From positions 1 through 42,259 of the forward strand of contig NZ_JQCL01000074.1 of NCBI RefSeq assembly GCF_001438845.1: DNA of 42,259 nucleotides. Reading direction: 5' to 3'. The stretch is from Lactiplantibacillus xiangfangensis. GTDB taxonomy: Bacteria; Bacillota; Bacilli; Lactobacillales; Lactobacillaceae. Shown here piece by piece: positions 23,879-32,090 of this stretch (position 1 is the stretch's first letter; every line of letters starts with the position of its first letter). Position numbers and translations under genes: made by a program. The notes under the pieces were generated by a model. The model was given only the letters and a program-made list of their open reading frames with translations. It was not told where the DNA came from and made no database searches.

Positions 23879-25204
23879 ATGCAAGATGCGAAACAAGAAA
23901 CGACCTTGAACCGGTCCCTCGGCTTCTGGTCAGCATTATCACTCGTTGTCGGGACCGTGATTGGTTCGGGAATTTTCTTTAAACAATCATCAGTACTCGA
24001 TAGCGCTGGTTCCACCGGCATGGCCCTACTTGCCTGGTTACTAGGAGGCCTCATTACCTTAACGGCTGGCTTGACCATTGCCGAAGTTGGGGCCCAAATG
24101 CCACACACCGGTGGCCTTTACGTTTACATGGAGGAGATCTACGGTAAATTATGGGGATTCTTGTCCGGCTGGATGCAAGTTGTCGTTTACGGCCCCGCAA
24201 TCATCGCTTCAATCGCCGCTTACCTCGGCATCCTGTTAGTTGGCTTCTTCAACTTGAACGGGAGTTGGCAGGCACCGCTAGCCATTATCGTCATTGTATT
24301 AATCGGAATTTTAAACATGTTCGAAAACCGCTGGGGCGCCGCCTTTCAAATCGTGACGACCCTCGGAAAGTTACTCCCCATCGCCGCCATCATTATTTTC
24401 GGTCTGTTTTTCGGTAACCAAGACGCCTTTGGGCAATCCTTACATACCGTTACCCAATCGACCGGAAGCTTCGGGGTCGCCGTGTTAGCCACCCTGTTCG
24501 CTTACGACGGTTGGATTCTTGTCGCCAACTTAGGCGGAGAAATCAAGAATCCCCAAAAGATTCTTCCCCAAGCGATTATTCTTGGAATTTCACTCGTCTT
24601 AATTGCTTACACGTTGGTTAGTTATGGGATTCTTCATTTTATTCCAGCTGATACGATTCATAAGTTGGGCCAACAGACAACCGTTTACTTCGCCAACGCG
24701 GCCTTCGGGACCATTGGTGGTCGGTTGCTCAATATCGGGATCATCGTTTCAATGGTGGGCTGTTTAAACGGGAAGATTATGACCTTCCCCCGGATCGTCT
24801 ACGCCATGGCTGAACGTAACCAGTTACCATTTTCAAAACAATTGAGTTACTTAAATAAAAAATCTCACGAACCGATCGTCGCGACTTTGGTCATCTTGGC
24901 CTATGCGAGTGTCATGATTCTCTTCTTTAATCCTGATCGGTTATCTGACCTGTGTATCTTCACCGTTTACTGTTTCTACGTGGCGACCTTTATCGGGGTC
25001 TTCCGGTTACGTAAACGGAAGCGCGGAATCGAGCGACCATTTTCGACGCCTGGCTTCCCAGTGACTCCGCTCATTGCCATCTTAGGGGCCCTGTTCGTCA
25101 TCGTCAGTGAAATTGGTTCTGACCTTCCCGGGGTACTTCTTTCTCTGGTTATCGTTGCCATCGGGATTCCCGTTTATTACTGGAAGCAACGGCAAAACGC
25201 TTAA
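23879..25204 (+). CDS. APC-superfamily amino-acid permease (SteT/LAT-like)
   Basis: A 441-aa protein with 12 predicted transmembrane helices. The first helix signature is GTVIGSGIFFKQSSVL, and LTAGLTIAEVGAQMPHTGGLYVYMEEIYG matches the L-amino-acid transporter (LAT) branch that includes B. subtilis SteT, a Ser/Thr exchanger. The exact substrate is unknown. The ribosome binding region GTGAGG is 11-12 bases from the ATG, a rather long spacing. The convergent exopolysaccharide operon shares its terminator. Confidence 0.88.
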   Translation: MQDAKQETTLNRSLGFWSALSLVVGTVIGSGIFFKQSSVLDSAGSTGMALLAWLLGGLITLTAGLTIAEVGAQMPHTGGLYVYMEEIYGKLWGFLSGWMQVVVYGPAIIASIAAYLGILLVGFFNLNGSWQAPLAIIVIVLIGILNMFENRWGAAFQIVTTLGKLLPIAAIIIFGLFFGNQDAFGQSLHTVTQSTGSFGVAVLATLFAYDGWILVANLGGEIKNPQKILPQAIILGISLVLIAYTLVSYGILHFIPADTIHKLGQQTTVYFANAAFGTIGGRLLNIGIIVSMVGCLNGKIMTFPRIVYAMAERNQLPFSKQLSYLNKKSHEPIVATLVILAYASVMILFFNPDRLSDLCIFTVYCFYVATFIGVFRLRKRKRGIERPFSTPGFPVTPLIAILGALFVIVSEIGSDLPGVLLSLVIVAIGIPVYYWKQRQNA

Positions 25205-25241
25205 TCGGATTAAAATCGAATTTGACCGTTAATTCTTAAAT

Positions 25242-25279
25242 AAAAAATGAGTTGTGATAAAAATCACAGCTCATTTTTT
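25242..25279. terminator. bidirectional terminator
   Basis: AAAAAATGAG-TTGTGAT pairs with ATCACA-GCTCATTTTTT, with T tracts in both directions. It separates the permease from the convergent GH8 gene. Confidence 0.85.
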
Positions 25280-25288
25280 CATTTATTC

Positions 25289-26467
25289 TTAATCTGCATC
25301 CCCGAGAGTTCCACTAGTCAACAACGTCACCATGTGCAACGTGGCGGGATAGTAGCCTTGTTTAACCAAGCCCATATCTAATTCAGGCGCGTACCGCTGA
25401 CTCAGCTTTTGATCATTTAACACGTAGGCCGCATACGCAACCGGCGCGGTAAAGGCAGCACTATCGTATTGTGCCAATAAGTTTCCGCTTAAATCATGGA
25501 CCGTTCCCGGCCGCTGACAGTGTCTAAAGAACTTCAACATCTTAGCCGTGACGTCATAACTGATTCGACTGTGATTCAACTGATAATCATAAGCCACCCG
25601 CCAAGGCACCCGGCAAGCGTTGAAACCGTACTGGTGGTCATACGGTGAATCTACCTGTTTAGGTAAAACCGACCCCACATCCAAGTTGCGGCCTTGAACC
25701 GTCACAAAGTCCGCCATCAACCCAGTTTCATATTTTCCACTTAACTTCTGTAGCACCGTTTGACTGTTCTGAACAACTTGGGTCCACGTCCCATCACGGG
25801 TATACCGGGCAAACTTCCGAAAATAGGCGGTGATTAGGTCTGAAGAACGCACCAATTCACTGCTCTGCCCTTCTTTTGCCCAGTCGCCAACCCGTGGTAG
25901 CTTCGTCACCGGGTTGATCTCACGCGCCGCGATGGCCTTAAGCAACCGGCGCGCCAGTTTGCCATAGTCGTGACGTCCCGGTTTACCGTGCTGAGCCCAG
26001 TACTCGTCCGCTAAGATCAAGGCGTACGCAATGTCTAAATCACCATCGGTTGCGCTGGTCTTCTCTGCGGTCGTACTGACCATCCGTTGACCAACCTGCT
26101 GCTGACGCCAGGCCATTAGCGGGTTATCTTTGGAGATCTGGTGATCCACGTAATACTGGGTCAACTGATCAAAGGTCTTTTGACTGCCAAATCCTTGTCT
26201 GGCCGCCATAATCGCAATCAGCATCCCGTACCCCTGTGCTTCTGATAACGTCTGTTTCTTGTCATGGTCTTGATTCGTAACGACAAACTTTGCGTTCGAA
26301 TCCCCTTGTAAATAAGTGCCTTTCCAGACACGGTAGTGCTTCGCGACCATTGGTTTATTGACCTTAATCGTCGCCGTTGGTCGTTGGGTCACGTAGATTC
26401 CCACCCCCAATGCGAAAGCAGCGATGATACTCAGTCCACCAATCAAAAATTGCCAATGTCGTTTCAA
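25289..26467 (-). CDS. membrane-anchored GH8 glycoside hydrolase (BcsZ-like)
   Basis: A 392-aa protein with one N-terminal transmembrane anchor (about 7-27) and an extracellular GH8 domain. The general acid Glu76 is in TLSEAQGYGML. The family signature SATDGDLDIAYALILA (about 138-153) contains the catalytic Asp residues, and SPYDHQYGFNACRVPWR also fits. GH8 enzymes in bacterial cellulose and related operons (BcsZ; PssZ in Listeria) cut beta-1,4-linked polymer during secretion. It is last in the operon, 14 bases after the synthase gene. The actual polymer here is not known. Confidence 0.9.
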   Translation of the reverse strand: MKRHWQFLIGGLSIIAAFALGVGIYVTQRPTATIKVNKPMVAKHYRVWKGTYLQGDSNAKFVVTNQDHDKKQTLSEAQGYGMLIAIMAARQGFGSQKTFDQLTQYYVDHQISKDNPLMAWRQQQVGQRMVSTTAEKTSATDGDLDIAYALILADEYWAQHGKPGRHDYGKLARRLLKAIAAREINPVTKLPRVGDWAKEGQSSELVRSSDLITAYFRKFARYTRDGTWTQVVQNSQTVLQKLSGKYETGLMADFVTVQGRNLDVGSVLPKQVDSPYDHQYGFNACRVPWRVAYDYQLNHSRISYDVTAKMLKFFRHCQRPGTVHDLSGNLLAQYDSAAFTAPVAYAAYVLNDQKLSQRYAPELDMGLVKQGYYPATLHMVTLLTSGTLGDAD

Positions 26468-26481
26468 CTCTTTTTCCCCCG

Positions 26482-27780
26482 TTAAAAGCGTTCCGTCTTA
26501 TACCATTTGGTTTGGCGCTTGCCAGTGACCTTATCCCTTAACATCTCTAACAACGCGACGATTGAAACTACAATAAACAGCTGAGCGTACGTAAAGTAAG
26601 CCATCACCGTGTGCACAAAATTAGTGACCGTCGCCTGGCCGTAATCACTTGCCAAGGCAATGTTCATTTGCAACAAATACAGATAAAACATCAACAACCA
26701 GTTGATCCCAAACACGATGGCGAGTGGTGTCTCCAAAGAAACGAGCGGGTTGAGCTGCGGCCACCAGATACTAGCCAGCGCTAAGGCCGTGTTCGTCACA
26801 AACAAGATGTTTGAAACGATGATAGCAACGCTAAACCACAAGTAGACGCAGACGTAGTACAGAATTTCCAATTTGACCCGCCACGGTGTGCGGTCAAATA
26901 AGTAGCGCAAGTTACTAAAAATCACTTCGTAGTTCCCACGGGCCCACCGTTTACGCTGATGATAGTAGGTAAACAGCGTCTCGGGCTCTTGCTGAAAAGC
27001 TTCGGAGCGGTGCGCCAGCGCAATCAGCTTACCCGATCGCATGAGCCGAAATGATAACGCCGTGTCTTCCGTGAGGGCCCCGTTATTCCAGCCCCCCAAC
27101 TCACGCACGACCTGCGTTTTGATAATAAAGTTCGTCCCCGGGATCCGGCCAATCTTAAACAACTGCCACATACCGGTATGTTGAATGCGCTGCGTGTTCA
27201 CGATTTCTAAGTGAATACACCGCGTCAAAAAGTTCTGCTGGTAATTCCGGGTTTTGTTGCGGCCAAACACCGCCGCGTAGCGTTCAGGGTCTTCTAAACC
27301 TTTCTGAATTAAGAAGTAGAGTGCGTTCACTTCTGGCGCCGCATCCGCATCGTACACACACAAGTATTCACCGTGTGCGATTTTCAAGGCGTCGTTTAAG
27401 ACCCCGGCCTTGCCACCCGTCCCCGTTCGTTCAATCACTTGTAAGTCACGTCCCGCAAATTCTGGTGTTGCTTTTAACTTACGAACCTGTACCGCGGTCT
27501 GATCCTGACAATTATCCGCGTAAACGAGGACTTCGACCCGTTTTGCCGGATAATTCAAGTTAAGAATGGCGCGGACGGTTGCCTGAATCACCAATTCTTC
27601 ATTATGGGCTGGAACAACGATGGTCACGCTGGGCGTCCGTTTTAAAGGCGCCAACGTGGCCGAGTTATTCTGCTTCAATTGCTTAAAAATAAACCAAACA
27701 CCGCCAATTAACGTCATCACGGTCACCGTTACGGATAACCAAATTGAGAGAATCGCAATGATGTATAACGTATTAATCAC
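26482..27780 (-). CDS. GT2 processive glycosyltransferase (polysaccharide synthase)
   Basis: A 432-aa membrane glycosyltransferase of the BcsA/PgaC/NodC type. An N-terminal helix (about 5-32) precedes the GT-A domain with VTIVVPAHNEE, DADAAPEV (metal-binding DxD-like), LTEDTALSFRL (catalytic TED) and YYHQRKRWARGN (QxxRW), the signature of processive synthases. C-terminal helices (about 300-425) form the export pore. It has no PilZ domain, so any cyclic-di-GMP control must come from another protein. It starts with GTG at 27780, overlapping the preceding 52-aa gene by 8 bases, which implies translational coupling. Confidence 0.92.
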   Translation of the reverse strand: MINTLYIIAILSIWLSVTVTVMTLIGGVWFIFKQLKQNNSATLAPLKRTPSVTIVVPAHNEELVIQATVRAILNLNYPAKRVEVLVYADNCQDQTAVQVRKLKATPEFAGRDLQVIERTGTGGKAGVLNDALKIAHGEYLCVYDADAAPEVNALYFLIQKGLEDPERYAAVFGRNKTRNYQQNFLTRCIHLEIVNTQRIQHTGMWQLFKIGRIPGTNFIIKTQVVRELGGWNNGALTEDTALSFRLMRSGKLIALAHRSEAFQQEPETLFTYYHQRKRWARGNYEVIFSNLRYLFDRTPWRVKLEILYYVCVYLWFSVAIIVSNILFVTNTALALASIWWPQLNPLVSLETPLAIVFGINWLLMFYLYLLQMNIALASDYGQATVTNFVHTVMAYFTYAQLFIVVSIVALLEMLRDKVTGKRQTKWYKTERF

Positions 27781-27931
27781 AGCGGCGGTCCTCCTTGTTG
27801 AACCGGTGGACGGTCAGTCTAAAAATCCGCCACCAACACAGCCCGAGGGTAATTACCGTCAAAGCTAAGAGAACTGTCACAATCGTACACATGGGCATAA
27901 CCCACAGGCAGTTTTCTAATTCCATATTCAT
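27773..27931 (-). CDS. small membrane protein of the exopolysaccharide operon, 52 aa
   Basis: The frame starts MNMELENCLWVMPMC, has one long hydrophobic helix (about 13-37) and a basic tail (WWRIFRLTVHRFNKEDRRCD). A ribosome binding site (AGGAGAAACAACGA) precedes the ATG at 27931. A second in-frame ATG lies two codons later. The stop overlaps the GT2 start by 8 bases, and the gene begins 12 bases after the degenerate GGDEF gene. Position and coupling suggest a subunit or assembly partner of the synthase; the sequence matches nothing I recognise. Confidence 0.78.
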   Translation of the reverse strand: MNMELENCLWVMPMCTIVTVLLALTVITLGLCWWRIFRLTVHRFNKEDRRCD

Positions 27932-27943
27932 TCGTTGTTTCTC

Positions 27944-28810
27944 CTATAAATACTCTCTGGCAATATCAGTTTCCGCGTTCCGTTCCAGTTGTGCCAACGC
28001 TTTGGTAGCATTACATTCCCGTACCATGTGCTGCGTTGAATAGGTGACTTGACCGACTCGCAAAATAAGCGCATTGCTTTCCAACCCGATTCCCCCCGCA
28101 ACTTTTGCGACGTTCGCCTTGAACTTATGTCGCATCGTTGGCGCATTAGCGCGGCTGAGCATCGGTGACAAGATGATGAACTTTCCGGCGCCCAAGTAAT
28201 ACAACTGGTCTTCCGCGTAACGTGACTCATCCAAGTGTTTAGCCATTGCTCGCAGTAGCGCGTTAAACTGCTGGTTACCTAAATAGTTGACGACGTTTTC
28301 CAAGAAATCGATCTTGACCATCGTTAACGTAAAACGGTAATTCCGCTCATGGTGCCAGACTAGCTTCATTTCACGGTTAACCGCGGTATTTAGCGCGTGT
28401 TTATTTTGTGCTCCGGTAATGAGTTCCAAGTCCGGTTTGGCACGTTCTAAATCACTCAGGGTTGCCGCCAGCGCCTTACGTTTCAATAAATGGTGGTCTA
28501 ACAAGAACGTTAAGTAGGTCGTTAGCGGCGTAATCGTTAATAGCGCGATTGCGGCCCACAGATACATTTCTCGGGTATAGGGCATGACCAGCATTAATCC
28601 GCCGGCACTCATCCCAACAAACGACAGCATACCACCCAAAATAATGTAAGTTGACCGTCCTAACAATAGGCCGATGCCAAAAGTTCCCGCGACGACCGCA
28701 AAGTTGAGCCAAGACCCATTGATGACACTAAAATATAGTAACGTGTACTGATACGCCAAAACGGCGAGTATCCCCATAAAAACAACGTTATCAATCATTT
28801 GATGCTTCAT
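27944..28810 (-). CDS. membrane protein with degenerate GGDEF domain
   Basis: A 288-aa protein with about four N-terminal helices (1-105), a short linker and a GGDEF-like domain (about 125-288). The start block is DLELITGAQNKHAL (canonical DxLTGLxNRRxL). The active-site motif is GAGKF (207-211) instead of GG(D/E)EF, so it should not synthesise cyclic-di-GMP. At the inhibitory-site position there is RYAED (197-201): the Asp is in register, but the Arg is one residue early compared with RxxD. It may be a receptor that activates the GT2 synthase, as a comparable degenerate GGDEF protein does in Listeria. It lies in one operon with the next three genes. Confidence 0.82.
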   Translation of the reverse strand: MKHQMIDNVVFMGILAVLAYQYTLLYFSVINGSWLNFAVVAGTFGIGLLLGRSTYIILGGMLSFVGMSAGGLMLVMPYTREMYLWAAIALLTITPLTTYLTFLLDHHLLKRKALAATLSDLERAKPDLELITGAQNKHALNTAVNREMKLVWHHERNYRFTLTMVKIDFLENVVNYLGNQQFNALLRAMAKHLDESRYAEDQLYYLGAGKFIILSPMLSRANAPTMRHKFKANVAKVAGGIGLESNALILRVGQVTYSTQHMVRECNATKALAQLERNAETDIAREYL

Positions 28811-28843
28811 ATTGTAAATCCCCCATAGTGATGATTAGCTTTC

Positions 28844-29608
28844 CTAACGAAGCTTGCGTAAACTTAAGTAATACAAGCCGCCGACCACGCCGGCACCGCC
28901 AATAATATTGCCTAAATAGACTGGTATGATGTTGGTCACGAACTGCCCCCAGGTCGCGCCACCCTCAAAAATCGCTGCTGGAATCAAAAAGCAATTGGCA
29001 ATACTATGTTGAAATCCAATGGCAACGAAGGCCATGATTGGTAACCAGATGCCAAGCATCTTACCGGCACCGTCCTTAGCAGCCATTGCCAACCAAACAG
29101 AAATCCCAACCAGCCAGTTACAGCCGACCCCTGAAACGAGGCTCGCCCAAAACGGCATGGTGATTTTCGACTGTGCCATGGCAATCACCGTCGCTTGGAC
29201 GGGTTGCGCATGCGTTAAACCGGTGACGTGGCCTAAAAAGAATGCCACGCACGCGGCCCCAATAAAGTTCATAATTGTAATTTCTAATAAGTTCACTAAA
29301 AAATCACGCCAGCTAACCTTGTGATCGTAAGCCGATAAACTGACGACCATCATGTTGCCAGTCACCAACTCCCCGCCCATGAGCAGAATCACAATGAGAC
29401 CTAACGGGAAGACCCCCGCACCAAGAACCGGTGCAAAACTCGCCCAGGCTTTCGGCACGGCGGCCACCACCCGAACATCAGCGAGAAAGCCGAGCGCAAT
29501 CAGCGCCCCACCAAAGAATCCTAGAATTAACTTAGCACCTATCGCTAACTTAACTTTCGCTTGTCCCTTATCAATTGCCTGTGTGATCACTTCATCTGAA
29601 CCAAACAC
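28844..29608 (-). CDS. FNT-family formate/nitrite transporter
   Basis: A 254-aa protein with six predicted transmembrane helices, the size of FocA-type pentameric channels. Blocks GGALIALGFLADV, GVFPLGLIVILLMGGELVTGNMM and GVGCNWLVGISVWLA match the FNT family. The probable substrate is formate, with lactate or nitrite possible. Only 33 bases, with no terminator, separate it from the degenerate GGDEF gene, so it may be cotranscribed with the polysaccharide genes although its function looks unrelated. Confidence 0.88.
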   Translation of the reverse strand: MFGSDEVITQAIDKGQAKVKLAIGAKLILGFFGGALIALGFLADVRVVAAVPKAWASFAPVLGAGVFPLGLIVILLMGGELVTGNMMVVSLSAYDHKVSWRDFLVNLLEITIMNFIGAACVAFFLGHVTGLTHAQPVQATVIAMAQSKITMPFWASLVSGVGCNWLVGISVWLAMAAKDGAGKMLGIWLPIMAFVAIGFQHSIANCFLIPAAIFEGGATWGQFVTNIIPVYLGNIIGGAGVVGGLYYLSLRKLR

Positions 29609-29745
29609 GACTTCCGCCTCCTTTTAATCTTACTGTCGCTTGTTACGGACATTATACTGGATAATTCACTTTATTTTATTAAAAAAATAACATTTGTTAA
29701 AAAAGTCACAAGATAACGTAAAAAAAGGATTCGGATAAAACTCAA

Positions 29746-29782
29746 AGAGCCATTCAGAAATATGATATTTCTGAATGGCTCT
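29746..29782 (-). terminator. terminator after the amino-acid ABC operon
   Basis: A near-perfect palindrome, AGAGCCATTCAGAAATAT with ATATTTCTGAATGGCTCT, is followed on the minus strand by TTTGAGTTTT. Confidence 0.75.
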
Positions 29783-29805
29783 TCCTATTATTATGGTCAA
29801 AACGT

Positions 29806-29912
29806 GCGCCAAAAGGCAATTTGTTCCGCTTAATCCGAAATCAGCGACCATTCCAAACCCAGGAATAATCGCTGATTTCACGTTAATGATCGCAAACTGA
29901 CCGCCTTTTGTC
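29806..29912 (-). repeat. nested-hairpin element downstream of the ABC permease
   Basis: On the minus strand, CAAAAGGC pairs with GCCTTTTG as an outer stem. It encloses a strong hairpin, GAAATCAGCGA with TCGCTGATTTC, extended by ATTCC/GGAAT. It begins about 10 bases after the permease stop and precedes the terminator. An 82-codon frame crosses it but lacks a ribosome binding site. It is unlike repeat family A-D. Confidence 0.55.
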
Positions 29913-29924
29913 ACACTCTTATTC

Positions 29925-30578
29925 TTATGCTAATTTTTTATCTAAAATTCGTGACAATACGGATAGCGCGTAACAAATGACGAAGTACATCAACGCAATC
30001 ATAACAAACATTGGAATGATGTAAGCCGTATTTTGACCGTAAATGATTTGCGCATGATTTAACAATTCCGGCAAAACAATGATGGTTGCCAGCGATGTAT
30101 CTTTAATTAATGAGATAAATTGACTAACAATCGTTGGGATTGTCTTCTTGATAGCTTGGGGGAAAATAATGTGCCATAACGCCTGAACGTAAGTCATCCC
30201 GTTTGCACGCGCCCCTTCCATCTGACCGTAATCAACAGCCAAAATTCCGGAGCGAACGATTTCCGCAAGCATGGCCGATTCAAAGATCGTCATGGCGAGG
30301 ATCGTTGCGAATAGGATCCCCGGTTTAAAGCCCAAGTGCGGTAACCCAAAGTACGTAAAGAAGATAATCAAAATTAACGGTAAGTTGCGGACCATGTCAA
30401 CAACGAAACCGATGACCGCGGATAAATACTTAATTTTAACGTAGCGTAACACGCCGAGAATTGACCCGATAATAAAGCTAGCAATGATGGAGACCACGGA
30501 AACTTCCACGGTCACCCAGAGGCCTTCGAGCAAGAAACGGATGTTAACCCACGAATAGGCTTGAATAAAATTTTGCAT
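29925..30578 (-). CDS. amino-acid ABC transporter permease (second)
   Basis: A 217-aa inner-membrane subunit of a polar amino-acid (HisM/GlnP-type) importer. About five helices are visible, with the EAA loop MEGARANGMTYVQALWHIIFPQA that contacts the ATPase. It starts 14 bases after the first permease and is probably its heterodimer partner. Confidence 0.92.
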   Translation of the reverse strand: MQNFIQAYSWVNIRFLLEGLWVTVEVSVVSIIASFIIGSILGVLRYVKIKYLSAVIGFVVDMVRNLPLILIIFFTYFGLPHLGFKPGILFATILAMTIFESAMLAEIVRSGILAVDYGQMEGARANGMTYVQALWHIIFPQAIKKTIPTIVSQFISLIKDTSLATIIVLPELLNHAQIIYGQNTAYIIPMFVMIALMYFVICYALSVLSRILDKKLA

Positions 30579-30592
30579 GCTGAATGCCCCCT

Positions 30593-31234
30593 TTAATTTG
30601 CGAGCCGTTTTTCAAGGTGCCGCATGTAATAGCTCAGCGGCAGCGTGATAACAAGGTAAAAGACCCCGACGACCATGTAACTATTGATCGTATCGAGTGA
30701 CAGTGACGCAATCGAGTTGGCCTGATACATCAGATCAAAACCAGCGACGAACGCGAGCACCGACGAGTTCTTAACCAAGTTAATGAACTGATTTCCTAGC
30801 GGCGGGATGATAATTTTGAAAGCTTGCGGCAACACGATTTTACTCATGGCTTGCCAGTACGTCATCCCGTTAGCACGGGCGCCTTCCATCTGTCCCGGAT
30901 CAACCGACTGAATCCCCGCACGGACCGTTTCAGCGATGAAAGACGACGTGTAGATGGTTAACCCAATCGTCCCAGCCGTAAAACCATCAATTTTTGCGAC
31001 GTACAGTGGGATGATTACATAAAAGAACATCGCAATCACCAGTAACGGAATGTTTCGGAAGATTTCAATGTAAACCCGGCCGATGACGCGCATCGCCTTA
31101 TTCGGCAACACTTCAAAAATGGCAAACATCGTCCCGATGATGGTACTAAAGACCAGTGCAATGACGCTGGACAACAACGTATAGCCGATTCCTTGAACCA
31201 GTTCAGACCAGTAATGCGTTACGATATAGATCAT
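30593..31234 (-). CDS. amino-acid ABC transporter permease (first)
   Basis: A 213-aa permease of the same family, with FRNIPLLVIAMFFY and the EAA loop MEGARANGMTYWQAMSKIVLPQA. Its start shares a base with the end of the binding-protein gene (both at 31234), indicating translational coupling. The ATPase-binding protein-permease-permease order is typical of Gln/Glu/Asp importers. Confidence 0.92.
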   Translation of the reverse strand: MIYIVTHYWSELVQGIGYTLLSSVIALVFSTIIGTMFAIFEVLPNKAMRVIGRVYIEIFRNIPLLVIAMFFYVIIPLYVAKIDGFTAGTIGLTIYTSSFIAETVRAGIQSVDPGQMEGARANGMTYWQAMSKIVLPQAFKIIIPPLGNQFINLVKNSSVLAFVAGFDLMYQANSIASLSLDTINSYMVVGVFYLVITLPLSYYMRHLEKRLAN

Positions 31235-32070
31235 TAGCGCGCCGCCTCCTTATAGTCAAAGCCGGGCACGTTGCCAAACCACTTCTTTAAGATGCGGTTA
31301 TAAGTGCCGTCCGCTTCGATTTCTTTTAGGGCTTTATTCACTTCCGCTTTAAAGTCCCCTTGTCCCTTATTGATTGCAATCCCGTAAGGTTCCTTCGTAA
31401 AGGCGCCCCCGACCACTTGGTAGCCAGGATTTTGCGTCGCCATCCCGTAAAGGATCCCGTTATCCGTGGTCAACGCGGCGCCTTGTCCAGACTTCAATGC
31501 CGTCATGGCCTGCGCGTAATCGGATAATTCCAACACCCGGGCTTTGGGTGCAAACTTCTTAATGTTAGCCACCGAGTTTGCCCCGGTCACCCCGAGAACC
31601 TTAGTCCCAGGTTTGTTCAGATCTTTCACAGATTTGATGCTGCTGCCCTCCTTAACCAGTAAGGACTGGCCCGCGTCAAAGTACGATTGTGAGAAATCAA
31701 CCTGCTTTTCACGTTCGGGGGTAATCGTCATCGTCGCAATGATTGCGTCGATGTTCCCATTTTTTAACAATGGGATTCGGGTTTGACTGGTCACTTGGAC
31801 AAACTTAGCGTGCCCGTTCTTGCCTAAAACGCGCTTAGTCACCGCTTTGGCAATATCCACGTCAAAGCCCTTAACCTGGTTGTCCTTCACGTCCATCAAG
31901 CCAAACAGCTTCGTATCCGCTTTGACGCCCCAAGTAATCGTGTTGTTCGCCCGGTCATTTTGTAAAACGTCTTGTTGAGACAACGACTTACGGGAACCGC
32001 ACGCCGTTAGTACAATCACCAACAAACTAAGTATCCCGAGCGCACTCGTTATTCGTTTCAACTTTTTCAT
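31234..32070 (-). CDS. amino-acid-binding lipoprotein of ABC importer
   Basis: A 278-aa solute-binding protein. It has a lipoprotein signal with lipobox LTAC (Cys24 becomes the lipidated N-terminus), then SBP_bac_3 domain blocks KAVTKRVLG, DAIIATMTITPEREKQVDFSQSY and YGIAINKGQ. The ITPEREKQVDFS phrase with an acid-binding pocket is usual for glutamine or glutamate/aspartate proteins; the exact substrate is uncertain. It is probably tethered outside the membrane to feed the two permeases. Confidence 0.92.
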   Translation of the reverse strand: MKKLKRITSALGILSLLVIVLTACGSRKSLSQQDVLQNDRANNTITWGVKADTKLFGLMDVKDNQVKGFDVDIAKAVTKRVLGKNGHAKFVQVTSQTRIPLLKNGNIDAIIATMTITPEREKQVDFSQSYFDAGQSLLVKEGSSIKSVKDLNKPGTKVLGVTGANSVANIKKFAPKARVLELSDYAQAMTALKSGQGAALTTDNGILYGMATQNPGYQVVGGAFTKEPYGIAINKGQGDFKAEVNKALKEIEADGTYNRILKKWFGNVPGFDYKEAAR

Positions 32071-32090
32071 TCATATGCCTCCCCGCTTAC

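Noticed and set aside
29666-29914. 82-codon frame on the minus strand after the ABC permease
   Set aside because: No ribosome binding site; it runs through a nested hairpin and a terminator, and the sequence is not protein-like.
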